Below, one piece after another: positions 23,322-31,735 of a stretch of 64,000 nucleotides of DNA. The DNA comes from Amnibacterium endophyticum. GTDB taxonomy: Bacteria; Actinomycetota; Actinomycetes; Actinomycetales; Microbacteriaceae. The stretch spans positions 1 through 64,000 of the forward strand of contig NZ_JBHUEA010000009.1 of NCBI RefSeq assembly GCF_042680685.1, written 5' to 3'. The stretch's first letter is position 1. The number at the start of each line of letters is the position of its first letter. Position numbers and translations under genes: made by a program. Below the pieces are notes generated by a model. That model saw nothing but the letters and a program-made list of their open reading frames with translations, did no database searches and had not been told where the DNA came from.

Positions 23322-24391
23322 CCACCACCGTCCCGCAGCCCGCCGAGTCGCTCGTCGTCCGCGGCACCCCCGTGCAGCTCGTCGACGTGGTGAAGGACTA
23401 CGGCACCGGCAGCCGCGCCCTCGACGCCATCAGCCTGGACGTCCGGCCGGGCGAGTTCGTCGCCCTGCTCGGACCGTCCGGCTGCGGCAAGACGACGGCG
23501 CTGCGCGCGATCAGCGGGCTCGAGACGATCGACGCCGGCCACGTGCGCATCGGCGGCGCCGACATCGAGTCGGTGCCGGTGCACCGGCGGGACATCGGCA
23601 TGGTCTTCCAGTCCTACTCGCTCTTCCCGCACATGACGGTCGCGCAGAACACGGCGTTCGGGCTGCAGATGCGCAAGGTCGGTCGGGCGGAGCGCGACCG
23701 CCGGGTGCGGGAGGCGCTGGAGCTGGTCGGGCTCGGGCACCTGGGGGAGCGCTTCGCCCACCAGCTCTCCGGCGGTCAGCAGCAGCGCGTCGCCCTCGCC
23801 CGCGCGCTCGTCACGCGGCCGCGCGTCCTGCTGCTCGACGAGCCGCTCTCGGCCCTCGACGCGAAGGTGCGGGTGCAGCTGCGGGACGAGATCCGCAGGA
23901 TCCAGCAGGAGACCGGCATCACCGCCGTGTTCGTCACGCACGACCAGGAGGAGGCGCTCGCCGTCGCCGACCGGGTCGCGGTGATGCACGCGGGCCGGAT
24001 CGAGCAGATCGGGACGCCGGAGGACCTCTACCTGCGGCCGGCGACCGAGTTCGTGGCGGGTTTCGTGGGGCAGAGCAACCGGGTCGAGGGCGTGCTCGCG
24101 GACGGCCGCGTCCGGGTCGCCGGGCAGGACGTCCCGGCGCTGCCGAGCGCGGTCCCGGACGGCCCCGTGCTCGCGTTCGTGCGTCCGGAGGACGTGCGGC
24201 TCGTCGCGGACGGGCTGCCCGCGATCGTCGTCTCGACGAGCTTCCTCGGCGCCCAGCGCCGCACGGTCGTCCGACTCGAGTCGGGCTCGGCCCTGACCGT
24301 GCAGCATGCGGCGAGCGAGCGCCCCGACCCGGGCGACCTCGTGCACGTCGCCCTCTCCGGGCAGCCCGTCGCGGTCGCCCCACGGCCGTGA
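23318..24391 (+). CDS. ABC transporter ATPase (phosphonate-type)
   Basis: The 357-residue ATPase carries Walker A GPSGCGKTT, signature LSGGQQQR, Walker B VLLLDEPLSALDAK and the switch His in VFVTHDQEEA, followed by a TOBE-like C-terminal domain from about residue 240. It powers the importer encoded by the three preceding genes. It overlaps the diesterase gene by GTGA. Confidence 0.9.
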   Translation: MTTTVPQPAESLVVRGTPVQLVDVVKDYGTGSRALDAISLDVRPGEFVALLGPSGCGKTTALRAISGLETIDAGHVRIGGADIESVPVHRRDIGMVFQSYSLFPHMTVAQNTAFGLQMRKVGRAERDRRVREALELVGLGHLGERFAHQLSGGQQQRVALARALVTRPRVLLLDEPLSALDAKVRVQLRDEIRRIQQETGITAVFVTHDQEEALAVADRVAVMHAGRIEQIGTPEDLYLRPATEFVAGFVGQSNRVEGVLADGRVRVAGQDVPALPSAVPDGPVLAFVRPEDVRLVADGLPAIVVSTSFLGAQRRTVVRLESGSALTVQHAASERPDPGDLVHVALSGQPVAVAPRP

Positions 24392-25323
24392 GGCCGCCGC
24401 TCGTCATCGGCCACCGCGGGGCGCCCGGCTACCGGCCGGAGCACACGCGCTCCTCCTTCCTGCTCGCGATCGAGCAGGGGGCGCAGGCGATCGAGGTGGA
24501 CGTGGTGCCCGCGGGCGACGGCGCGCTCGCCGTGCGCCACGAGCACGCGCTGCGGGCGACGACCGACGTCGCCGACCGGCCGGAGTTCGCGGGCCGGGCG
24601 CACCGGGCGGCCGGCGGCAGGCGCGAGTGGTTCGCGGAGGACTTCACCGGGCAGGAGCTGACGACGCTGCACGCCCGCGAGCGGCTGCCCGGCGTGCGGC
24701 CGCAGAGCGCCCTCCACGACGACCGCGAGCCGGTGCTGCTGCTCGCCGACGTCCTCGCGCTCGCCGCGGAGGCGGACGTGCTGCTCGTCGTCGAGGTGAA
24801 GGACGCGACGCGCTCCGCGGACCTCGGCCTCGACGTGCCGCAGCTGCTCGCGACGACGCTCGCGGCGCAGCCCCGCCTGCCCCGTCTCACCGTCGAGAGC
24901 TTCGAGAAGGCGCCGCTTCGCGCACTCGCGCCGCTCGGCCTGCCGCTCGTCTACCTGGTCGATGCCGTGGGGACGGCCGAGGACGAGCGCCGTCGCATCC
25001 CCCGGGGTCCGACGTTCCGGCAGGAGCTGGCGGCGGCCCGGTTCGAGGGTCTCGCGGGCGTCAGCCTGCCGACCTCCCTCGTCACCTCGTCGCGGGTGGC
25101 GGCCCTGCACGCCGCCGGGCTGCAGGTGTGGACCTGGACGCTGCGCCCCGAGAACCCCTTCCTCCCGCCCGCGTACCGCCGCACGGGCGGCGGATCGGGG
25201 GACTGGCGCGCCTACTGGAACGCTCTCCTCGACACCGGCGTCGACGGCGTCTTCACGGACCATCCCGACCTCACGACGGGCCTGGTCGCCGCCCGTGCGG
25301 CCACGACGGCGCTGCAGCTCTGA
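24388..25323 (+). CDS. Glycerophosphodiester phosphodiesterase
   Basis: This enzyme cleaves glycerophosphodiesters, from phospholipid or teichoic acid breakdown, to glycerol phosphate. The 311-residue protein shows VIGHRGAPGYRPEHT (catalytic His), AIEVDVVPAGDGALAVRHE (metal and second His) and LLVVEVKD. No signal peptide is visible, so it acts inside the cell. It is the last gene of the PHO-boxed phosphonate operon, which makes the operon a general organophosphorus-scavenging unit. An insertion around residues 70-110 (YGRxW-like ADRPEFAGRAHRAAGG region) is longer than in minimal members. Confidence 0.88.
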   Translation: MRPPLVIGHRGAPGYRPEHTRSSFLLAIEQGAQAIEVDVVPAGDGALAVRHEHALRATTDVADRPEFAGRAHRAAGGRREWFAEDFTGQELTTLHARERLPGVRPQSALHDDREPVLLLADVLALAAEADVLLVVEVKDATRSADLGLDVPQLLATTLAAQPRLPRLTVESFEKAPLRALAPLGLPLVYLVDAVGTAEDERRRIPRGPTFRQELAAARFEGLAGVSLPTSLVTSSRVAALHAAGLQVWTWTLRPENPFLPPAYRRTGGGSGDWRAYWNALLDTGVDGVFTDHPDLTTGLVAARAATTALQL

Positions 25324-25407
25324 CGCCCTCGCCGCGCCGGCGCCGCCGATCACCACCCGGCGTCCGCTCGTCGGCGGCCGCTGATGGGCGCTCGATATCG
25401 TGCGGGG

Positions 25408-25989
25408 GTGGGGGACGGGATGGTCGGGCGGGCGCGGCTGCTGAGCCGGGAGCTGCTGCGCGAGGACCCGCAGCGGATGGCCCACTCGGCAGGGGTAGCC
25501 CACGTCGTCGGTCGCACGGCGACGGCCCTCGCGCTGCCGGAGCGTGACCTGCTGGTCGCGGCGGCCTGGCTGCACGACGTCGGCTACGCCAGCCCCGCCG
25601 TTCGACGCCGGGTGCACGGGGTCGACGACGCGGTCCGCGCGGAGGCCGCCGGGATGCCGCCGCTCGTCGTCGAGCTGGTCGCGCACCACTCCTGCGCGGT
25701 GCTCGAGGCGCGGCGGGCCGGGGTGCACGACGTGCTCCGGCGGTTCGCGCCGCCGCCTGCACCGCTGATGGACGTGCTGGACCACGCCGACGCGGTCGTG
25801 TCCAAGCAGGGGCTGCCCCGCACGTCGACGATCCGGCTCTGGGAGGCCGTGCACCGGCACCAGGACGACCGGATCCGCTACGAGGCGCTGCTCGTGGCGC
25901 TGCCGGCGCGCGAGCGGGCGGTGCGGCGGGTGGAGGCACGACTGGCGGAGTCGCGCCGCACGGATCCGCCGACGCCGTCTCGGCGCTGA
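25408..25989 (+). CDS. HD domain metal-dependent phosphohydrolase
   Basis: The 193-residue protein has the HD pattern: His in RMAHSAGVAHV, the HD pair in AAWLHDVGYA, a His pair in VELVAHHS and the late Asp in MDVLDHADAV. HD proteins hydrolyse nucleotides or phosphoesters. The GTG at 25408 lies 6 bases after TATCGT (25396-25401), so a leaderless start there is preferred over ATG 25384. It follows phosphonate genes but does not carry PhnZ-specific features I could identify. Confidence 0.8.
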   Translation: MGDGMVGRARLLSRELLREDPQRMAHSAGVAHVVGRTATALALPERDLLVAAAWLHDVGYASPAVRRRVHGVDDAVRAEAAGMPPLVVELVAHHSCAVLEARRAGVHDVLRRFAPPPAPLMDVLDHADAVVSKQGLPRTSTIRLWEAVHRHQDDRIRYEALLVALPARERAVRRVEARLAESRRTDPPTPSRR

Positions 25990-25995
25990 GGTCGA

Positions 25996-26622
25996 TCATC
26001 CGGTCCGCCGGGCCGTCAGCTCGGCGACCACGCGCCCGTTCGGCTGCGTGCGCGACGCGGTGCGCAGGGCGTCGAAGCCCGCGGCGCGGACCGCGTCCGC
26101 GAGCTGCTCCGGCGGCCACGCCCAGGCGGTGACGACGCGGTGGTCGAAGGTCCGCAGCGACGGGCCGGCGAAGAAGCCGATCAGCAGCGCGCCGCCGGGG
26201 ACGAGCGCGTCGGCGAAGCGCGAGAGCACGGCGGGGACCTCGGCGGGGTCGAGGTGGATCAGCGAGAACCAGGCGAGCACGCCGCCGAGAGACGCGGGCG
26301 GCAGCTCGAGCATCCGCAGGTCGCCCTGCCGGAACGGGACGCCGGGGTGCGCGCGGGCGGCGTGCGCGACGAACGCCTCGGTCGCGTCGACGCCCTCGAC
26401 CTGCACGCCGCGGTCGCGGAGGAACGCGGACCAGTGCCCGGGGCCGCAGCCGGCGTCGAGCACCCTGCCGCGGACCCCGGCCGCCCAGCCGGCGATGACG
26501 GCGCGGTCCTCCGCCGACGCCTTCTCCGCCCCGTCGAACAGATCGACGTAGGCGGCGGTCCAGCGGCCGTACGCACGCTGCACCTCAGCGAGGTCGGGTG
26601 CTGCTGGCTCCTGGTCGGTCAT
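25996..26622 (-). CDS. Class I SAM-dependent methyltransferase
   Basis: The 208-residue protein has the SAM-binding motif I VLDAGCGPGHW near residue 56, GVDATEAF for motif II, QGDLRMLELP and a typical post-motif sequence ALVPGGALLIGFF. I place the start at ATG 26622, giving the length usual for this group. Longer upstream sequence is low-complexity. Substrate unknown. Confidence 0.85.
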   Translation of the reverse strand: MTDQEPAAPDLAEVQRAYGRWTAAYVDLFDGAEKASAEDRAVIAGWAAGVRGRVLDAGCGPGHWSAFLRDRGVQVEGVDATEAFVAHAARAHPGVPFRQGDLRMLELPPASLGGVLAWFSLIHLDPAEVPAVLSRFADALVPGGALLIGFFAGPSLRTFDHRVVTAWAWPPEQLADAVRAAGFDALRTASRTQPNGRVVAELTARRTG

Positions 26623-26660
26623 CGGCGAGGAGTCGACCACCGGGGTCGGACGGCGGCCGC

Positions 26661-26879
26661 TCAGCGCCCGTCCGCCTCCGCCTGCTCCGCGCGGTCCGCG
26701 AGGTCGTCGCACTGCTCCGCCCTGCGGCGGTGGCCGGCCGCGAGGGCGGCGCGACCGGACCGCTCGTGCACCGCTGCCGCCTCGAGCAGCATCGCGGCGA
26801 TCTCGCGCGCGGCGCCGGCGGCTCCTCGGGCGGCGACTCCCGCGTTGCAGGAGGACACCAGCGTCACGCGGTCGGGCAT
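26661..26879 (-). CDS. Small hypothetical protein, doubtful
   Basis: This possible 72-residue protein (MPDRVTLVSSCNAGVAARG...) is alanine/arginine-rich and helical, with no recognised domain and no clear ribosome site. It lies 38 bases upstream of the methyltransferase on the same strand. It is listed because nothing else explains this stretch; it may not be real. Confidence 0.25.
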   Translation of the reverse strand: MPDRVTLVSSCNAGVAARGAAGAAREIAAMLLEAAAVHERSGRAALAAGHRRRAEQCDDLADRAEQAEADGR

Positions 26880-27137
26880 GGCCGGACGCGGCAGTGCACG
26901 AGGCCGTGGCCCCGGTCGGTGATGGCTGGCATGGCGCCCCCGCTCGCTGGACAATCGATGGGACCACATGAATCGCGCGGTGGGAAGGGGCTTGCGGCAG
27001 GAGTGCACGCCATGCCGCGGCCCGCCGATGCGCTCGACCTGCCGGGATGTCGGCTGCTCCATCCGGATCGCTCCGCTGCTTTGGACGCATCCGACCGTGC
27101 CGAGGCCTTCGGGGGAGGACCGTGCGGCGCCTGGGCC

Positions 27138-27213
27138 TGGTGGGCCCCGTGGGGCTCGAACCCACGACCCGCGGATTAAAAGTCCGATGCTCTACCGACT
27201 GAGCTAGAGGCCC
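27138..27213 (-). tRNA. tRNA-Lys (anticodon TTT), CCA encoded
   Basis: Read on the minus strand, GGGCCTC (5' acceptor) pairs with GGGGCCC near the 3' end. The D-arm contains AGCTCAGTCGGTAGAGC, the anticodon loop is ACTTTTAAT with anticodon TTT, and the T-loop is GGTTCGAGCC. The discriminator A is followed by an encoded CCA (complement of 27138-27140). Confidence 0.95.
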
Positions 27214-27419
27214 CTGGCTCCGAGCGTAGCCGTGGCACGCGTCGCGCGGCGGGCCGTCGCGCGGTCGTTCGGGCGTCGCGCGGTGGGCGGGCCTGTCGCG
27301 CGACGCGACAGGGACCGCGCGAGGCGGCGGCAGGACCGCGCCGGGTGGCGAGGCGCGCTCCGGTGCGCTGCCCGCGAACCGGGGAGCGCGCAGGGGAAGC
27401 CGCTCCTACGCTGCCTGCC

Positions 27420-28049
27420 GTGCCGTCCGAGTTCCACCGCCCCGTCCGCGTGCCGTCCGCCCACTTCGAGTTCGTGCAGGGCGGCGAGGACCCGGCCCTG
27501 CTGGTGCGCACCGCGCACGAGACCGCGCAGGCGCTCGTCAGCCGGGTGCGGGCCGACCCGGACCCGGAGGTCGTCGAGCGGCTCGTCGCCTTCGCGGAGC
27601 GCGAGGGCATCGACGCGGTCGCGGAGCTGTGGTCGCGGGCCTCCGCCCTCAGCCTGCCCGGCGCCCTCTGGCGGCTCTACCTGCTGCGGGAGATGATCCG
27701 CCGCGATCCGCAGCTGACCGCGCTCGCCTTCGACCGGGGCGTCCAGCGGCTGCGGTCCATCGACCCCGTCGTCGCCGGCGCGCCCACGCCGGCCGGGCCC
27801 GAGGAGCTGCTCGCGGTCGCCGACGAGATCCTGCGCGGCGTCTTCGAGGGCGATCTGACCGTCGCGCTCGACCGGGCCGCCGCGTTCTGCCGGGTGACCG
27901 CCGCCGGCTGCACGGACCTCGCCGACGATGCGGACGCCGCCTCGCCCGACCGCGCCGCGACCCTCACGCGGCGGGCCGCGCGACTCGCCCGGCTCGCCGA
28001 CGAGCTGTCCTCCTGCGCCCGGCTGCACAGCGACGGCGCTTTAGACTGA
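27420..28049 (+). CDS. Conserved Microbacteriaceae protein of unknown function
   Basis: The 209-residue, all-helical acidic protein (VPSEFHRPVRVPSAHFEFVQGG..., then LPGALWRLYLLREMIRRDP and DPVVAGAPTPAGPEELLAVADEILRGVF) resembles a lineage-specific family often carried in databases under the misleading name of an RNA polymerase beta subunit. It shares nothing with RpoB. The GTG at 27420 lies 7 bases after TACGCT (27407-27412), a leaderless start. Function unknown. Confidence 0.7.
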   Translation: MPSEFHRPVRVPSAHFEFVQGGEDPALLVRTAHETAQALVSRVRADPDPEVVERLVAFAEREGIDAVAELWSRASALSLPGALWRLYLLREMIRRDPQLTALAFDRGVQRLRSIDPVVAGAPTPAGPEELLAVADEILRGVFEGDLTVALDRAAAFCRVTAAGCTDLADDADAASPDRAATLTRRAARLARLADELSSCARLHSDGALD

Positions 28050-28292
28050 TCGAGGCCTTCGGGCCCCGCCGGGCCGCAGTAACCCCGGGCTCCACATATA
28101 GCCGCTTCGAGCGGCCTCGCGCCGAGAGGCGTTTCTGCGGTCCGGCACTCTCCTCCGTCTCGGGACGGTCGATGCCACATCCTGCGCATCCGGGCCCTGT
28201 GCGCGACCCCTCCCAATCCGGTTCCCGCCGTGCATCGAACCCCTGCCACGGTTGGTCGGACGCGTCTGCGTGGACGCGGAGGGAGGTGCGGG

Positions 28293-28883
28293 ATGCTGGT
28301 CGTCATGGACCCCGACGTCGGCGACGCCCTCAACGGCGCCGAGACGCCGGAGCACCGCCTCACCCGAGTGGGCGAGGGCGACCGCAAGGCGTTCGCCGAC
28401 CTCTACGACGCGACCGCGTCCCGCGTCTTCGGGCTCGTGCGGCGGCTGCTGGTGGACCCCGCGCAGGCGGAGGAGGTCACCCAGGAGGTGTACCTCGAGA
28501 TCTGGCAGACCGCGTCGCGCTACAAGCCGGAGCGGGGCAGCGCGATCTCGTGGATGCTCACCATGGCGCATCGCCGCGCCGTCGACCGCGTCCGGGCCTC
28601 GCAGGCGAGCCGGGACCGCGACGTGCGCGTCGGCATCCGCGACTACGACCGCGAGTTCGACCACGTCGCCGAGCACGTCGAGGTGCAGCTCGAGAGCGAG
28701 CGGGTGAAGCGGGCCCTCGCCGGGCTCACCGAGCTGCAGCGGCAGGCGGTCGAGCTCGCCTACTTCGGCGGGCTCAGCCACACCGAGATCTCGTCGCGGC
28801 TGCACGTGCCCGTCGGCACGATCAAGACGAGGATCCGCGACGGCATGATCCGCCTGCGGGACGCGCTGGGGGTGACCTCGTGA
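28293..28883 (+). CDS. sigK: ECF sigma factor SigK
   Basis: The 196-residue sigma factor has region 2 (DLYDATASRVFGLVRRLLVDPAQAEEVTQEVYLEIWQ, ISWMLTMAHRRAVDRVR) and region 4 (LTELQRQAVELAYFGGLSHTEISSRLHVPVGTIKTRIRDG) in the arrangement of mycobacterial SigK. The ATG at 28293 has GGAGG upstream. It overlaps the next gene, whose product matches the RskA anti-sigma family, so the pair forms the usual membrane-stress or redox-responsive switch. Such pairs are usually autoregulated, but I did not identify the promoter. Confidence 0.88.
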   Translation: MLVVMDPDVGDALNGAETPEHRLTRVGEGDRKAFADLYDATASRVFGLVRRLLVDPAQAEEVTQEVYLEIWQTASRYKPERGSAISWMLTMAHRRAVDRVRASQASRDRDVRVGIRDYDREFDHVAEHVEVQLESERVKRALAGLTELQRQAVELAYFGGLSHTEISSRLHVPVGTIKTRIRDGMIRLRDALGVTS

Positions 28884-29617
28884 ACGAGCGCCAGGAGATC
28901 CATCTGCTGAGCGGGGCCTACGCCCTGGACGCGGTGACGGACGAGGAGCGCGCCGCGCTGCTCGACGCCATGCGCGAGTCGGAGGAGCTGCGCGGCGAGG
29001 TCGTCGGCCTCACGGACACCGCCGTCGCCCTCGGGCTCTCGGTCGCGCCCGTCGCCCCGCGGCCGGCGCTGCGCGCCGCGCTGCTCGAGGCGATCGAGCA
29101 CACGCCGCAGGACGCGCCGGTGCAGGAGCCCGAGCCTCGGCTCGCGGCCGCGCCGCACGTCGCGCCGCGGCGGCGACGACGGCTGCTCCGCCGTCCGTCC
29201 GTGCTGCTGGCCGCGGCAGCGGTCGCCGTCCTGCTCTTCGGAGGCGGGGTGATCGTGCAGCGGGCGCTGGTCCAGCCCGATCTGCAGTACTCCGCGATCG
29301 TGGCGGGGGCCGACGGGCCGCCCGTCGTCCGCGAGGTCCGCGGCGGCGGTGAGGCGACGCTCTACTCCTCCCGCGACGAGGGCGGCAGCGCCATCGTCGT
29401 CAAGGGCGTCGACGTCCCCGAGGGGCGCGTGCTGCAGGTGTGGAGCGTGCAGGGCGACCGCGTGGTGAGCGCCGGGCTGTACGAGACCGGGGACCACTAC
29501 CGCGTCATCGAGCACGTCCCGGTGCCGGGGGAGCGGATCGCGGTCTCGGTCGAGCCCGCGGGCGGCTCGGAGCAGCCGACGACGCGCCCGATCGTCGCGC
29601 TCCCCGTCACGGCCTGA
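28880..29617 (+). CDS. rskA: Membrane anti-sigma factor RskA
   Basis: The 245-residue protein has an N-terminal cytoplasmic anti-sigma domain (HLLSGAYALDAVTDEERAAL), one membrane helix near residues 107-123 (VLLAAAAVAVLLFGGGVIV) after an Arg-rich stretch, and an extracytoplasmic RskA domain (VKGVDVPEGRVLQVWSVQGDRVVSAGLYE). It should hold SigK inactive until its outer domain is processed by proteases. It lacks Cys in the anti-sigma domain, so it is not of the zinc type. GTGA overlap with sigK. Confidence 0.87.
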   Translation: MNERQEIHLLSGAYALDAVTDEERAALLDAMRESEELRGEVVGLTDTAVALGLSVAPVAPRPALRAALLEAIEHTPQDAPVQEPEPRLAAAPHVAPRRRRRLLRRPSVLLAAAAVAVLLFGGGVIVQRALVQPDLQYSAIVAGADGPPVVREVRGGGEATLYSSRDEGGSAIVVKGVDVPEGRVLQVWSVQGDRVVSAGLYETGDHYRVIEHVPVPGERIAVSVEPAGGSEQPTTRPIVALPVTA

Positions 29618-29622
29618 CTCCG

Positions 29623-29759
29623 AGCGCACGCTTGCCCCGAATTGCGCTCGTGTGCGGCGCGTCCGAGCAACGTGAGGCAAGTCCGCGCTGAGGAAGCGCA
29701 CGCTTGCCCCGAATCGCGCTCGTGTGCGGCGTGTCCGAGCAACGTGAGGCAAGTCCGCG
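29623..29759. repeat. Tandem duplication of a 65-bp imperfect palindrome
   Basis: Copy 1 (29623-29687) and copy 2 (29695-29759) differ at only two positions and are separated by 7 bases. Each copy begins near CTTGCC and ends near GGCAAG, with further inverse pairing inside (TTGC...GCAA and CTCG...CGAG), so each can fold into a long imperfect hairpin. They fill the gap between rskA and pstB, whose genes converge. Confidence 0.8.
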
Positions 29760-29853
29760 ATCCTCGCGGAGGGCGCCCGCGCTGACGAGCGCGGGCCGCC
29801 TCACGGACGAGCGCGTCGGTCCGTATGGGTGCGGCTGCGTTCCCGGTGCGGGA

Positions 29854-30633
29854 TCAGCCGAAGCGGCCGCTCACGTAGTCCTCGGTCGCCTTGACCGACG
29901 GCTTCGAGAACATCGTCGACGTCACGTCGTACTCGATCAGCTTGCCGGGCTTGCCGGTGCCCGCGATGTTGAAGAACGCGGTCTTGTCGCTGACCCGCGA
30001 CGCCTGCTGCATGTTGTGGGTCACGATCACGATCGTGTACTGCTGCTTCAGCTCCTCGATCAGGTCCTCGATCGCGAGGGTCGAGATCGGGTCGAGCGCG
30101 GAGCACGGCTCGTCCATCAGCAGCACGTCGGGCGACACGGCGATGGCGCGGGCGATGCAGAGCCGCTGCTGCTGACCGCCGGAGAGCCCGTTGCCCGGCA
30201 GGTTCAGCCGGTCCTTGACCTCGTTCCACAGGTTCGCGCCCTGCAGCGACTTCTCGACGAGCGCGTCGGCGTCGCCCTTCGAGATCTTCTTGTTGTTCAG
30301 CTTCACGCCGGCGAGCACGTTGTCGCGGATCGACATCGTCGGGAAGGGGTTCGGCCGCTGGAACACCATGCCGACCTGGCGCCGCACCACGACCGGGTCG
30401 ACGCCGGTGCCGTAGAGGTTGCTCCCGTCCACGAGCACCTCGCCCTCGACGCGGGCGCCGGGGATCACCTCGTGCATGCGGTTGAGGGTGCGGAGGAAGG
30501 TGGACTTGCCGCAGCCGGAGGGGCCGATGAACGCGGTCACGGTGCGGGGCTCGATGGTCATCGAGACGCCCTCGACGGCCAGGAACGAGCCGTAGTAGAC
30601 GTTCAGGTCCTTGACGGCGATGCGCTTCGACAT
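29854..30633 (-). CDS. pstB: Phosphate ABC transporter ATPase
   Basis: PstB energises high-affinity phosphate import with PstS, PstC and PstA. The 259-residue protein has Walker A GPSGCGKST, QRPNPFPTMSIRDNV, signature LSGGQQQRLCIARA and the PstB-type Walker B VLLMDEPCSALDP. It is the last gene of the pst operon, 25 bases after pstA. Confidence 0.97.
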   Translation of the reverse strand: MSKRIAVKDLNVYYGSFLAVEGVSMTIEPRTVTAFIGPSGCGKSTFLRTLNRMHEVIPGARVEGEVLVDGSNLYGTGVDPVVVRRQVGMVFQRPNPFPTMSIRDNVLAGVKLNNKKISKGDADALVEKSLQGANLWNEVKDRLNLPGNGLSGGQQQRLCIARAIAVSPDVLLMDEPCSALDPISTLAIEDLIEELKQQYTIVIVTHNMQQASRVSDKTAFFNIAGTGKPGKLIEYDVTSTMFSKPSVKATEDYVSGRFG

Positions 30634-30658
30634 GGGTGGTGCCTTTCGGGGGAGCCGC

Positions 30659-31735
30659 TCAGCGGGAGGCGAGCTTGGGCGCGAACAGCCGGGAGACCAG
30701 CCGCGCGATCACGTTCAGCAGGACGACGATGAGGATCAGCGTGAGGGCCGCGGTCCAGGCCCGGTCGTAGTAGGGGTCTGCCGGCACACCGGGGTTCGCG
30801 AACTGGGTGTACGCGTACACGGGCAGCGCGATCATCTGGTTCGCGAAGAGGTTGTAGTTCATCGAGTCGGTGAAGCCGGCGATGAGCAGCAGCGGCGCCG
30901 TCTCGCCGATGACGCGGGCGATCGAGAGCATGACGCCGGTGACGATGCCGGCCAGCGCCGTCGGCAGGACGACCTTGACGATGGTCAGCCACTTCGGCAC
31001 GCCGAGGGCGTACGACGCCTCGCGCAGCTCGGCCGGCACGAGCTTCAGCATCTCCTCGCTGGAGCGCACGACGATCGGGATCATCAGCACCGACAGCGCG
31101 ACCGAGCCGCCGAAGCCGGAGCGGAAGCCGGGGTTGCCGGTCAGGAGCGTGAAGAGCGCGACCGCGAACAGGCCCGCCACGATCGACGGGATGCCCGTCA
31201 TGACGTCGACGAGGAAGGTGATCAGCCGCGAGATCGGGCCGCGCCCGTACTCCACGAGGTAGATCGCGGTGAGCACACCGATGGGCACGCTCATCACCGC
31301 GGCGGCCAGCGTGATCTCGAGCGTGCCGACGACGGCGTGGATCGCGCCGCCGCCCGCGCCGACGACGTTGCGCATCGACTCCGAGAAGAACTGCGGGTCG
31401 AAGCGCGCGGCGCCGCGGGCGATGACCGTCTGCAGCAGCGAGACGAGCGGCAGCAGCGCGATGACGAAGGCCGTCGTGACCACCGAGGTGACCAGCCGGT
31501 CCTTCGCCTTCCGGGAGCCCTCCACGATGAAGGAGGTCGTCCAGACCGCGACGCCCCAGAGCACCGTCCCGAAGAAGAGGACGCCGACGAGGCTGTACGC
31601 CTGCGTCATGCCGGCGAGGAGGAAGAGCAGGAACAGCAGGGCCATCACGACCCAGCTGCCCGCGAGCAGGCCGAGCGAGGACCAGCGGGGCAGGGTGCCC
31701 CGGCTGGTGCCGGAGCCGAGCGCGATCGTCGCCAT
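30659..31735 (-). CDS. pstA: Phosphate ABC transporter permease
   Basis: The 358-residue membrane protein has extra N-terminal helices (about residues 20-65) before the usual PstA core. The core includes PIGVLTAIYLVEYG, FLVDVMTGIPSIVAGLF and the EAA loop REASYALGVPKWLTIVKVVLPTALAG, followed by ARVIGETAPLLL. The start overlaps the pstC stop by one base (TGATG). It forms the channel with PstC. Confidence 0.95.
   Translation of the reverse strand: MATIALGSGTSRGTLPRWSSLGLLAGSWVVMALLFLLFLLAGMTQAYSLVGVLFFGTVLWGVAVWTTSFIVEGSRKAKDRLVTSVVTTAFVIALLPLVSLLQTVIARGAARFDPQFFSESMRNVVGAGGGAIHAVVGTLEITLAAAVMSVPIGVLTAIYLVEYGRGPISRLITFLVDVMTGIPSIVAGLFAVALFTLLTGNPGFRSGFGGSVALSVLMIPIVVRSSEEMLKLVPAELREASYALGVPKWLTIVKVVLPTALAGIVTGVMLSIARVIGETAPLLLIAGFTDSMNYNLFANQMIALPVYAYTQFANPGVPADPYYDRAWTAALTLILIVVLLNVIARLVSRLFAPKLASR

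Noticed and set aside
25408..25989. PhnZ-type phosphonate oxygenase because of its place after the phosphonate operon
   Set aside because: It has only the general HD pattern, has its own promoter and lacks a PhnY partner.
27138..27213. tRNA-Lys as an integration site for a mobile element
   Set aside because: No integrase, no repeated tRNA 3' end and no foreign-looking composition on either side.
27420..28049. RNA polymerase beta subunit
   Set aside because: Proteins of this kind sometimes carry that label, but the 209-residue helical sequence has no RpoB motif.
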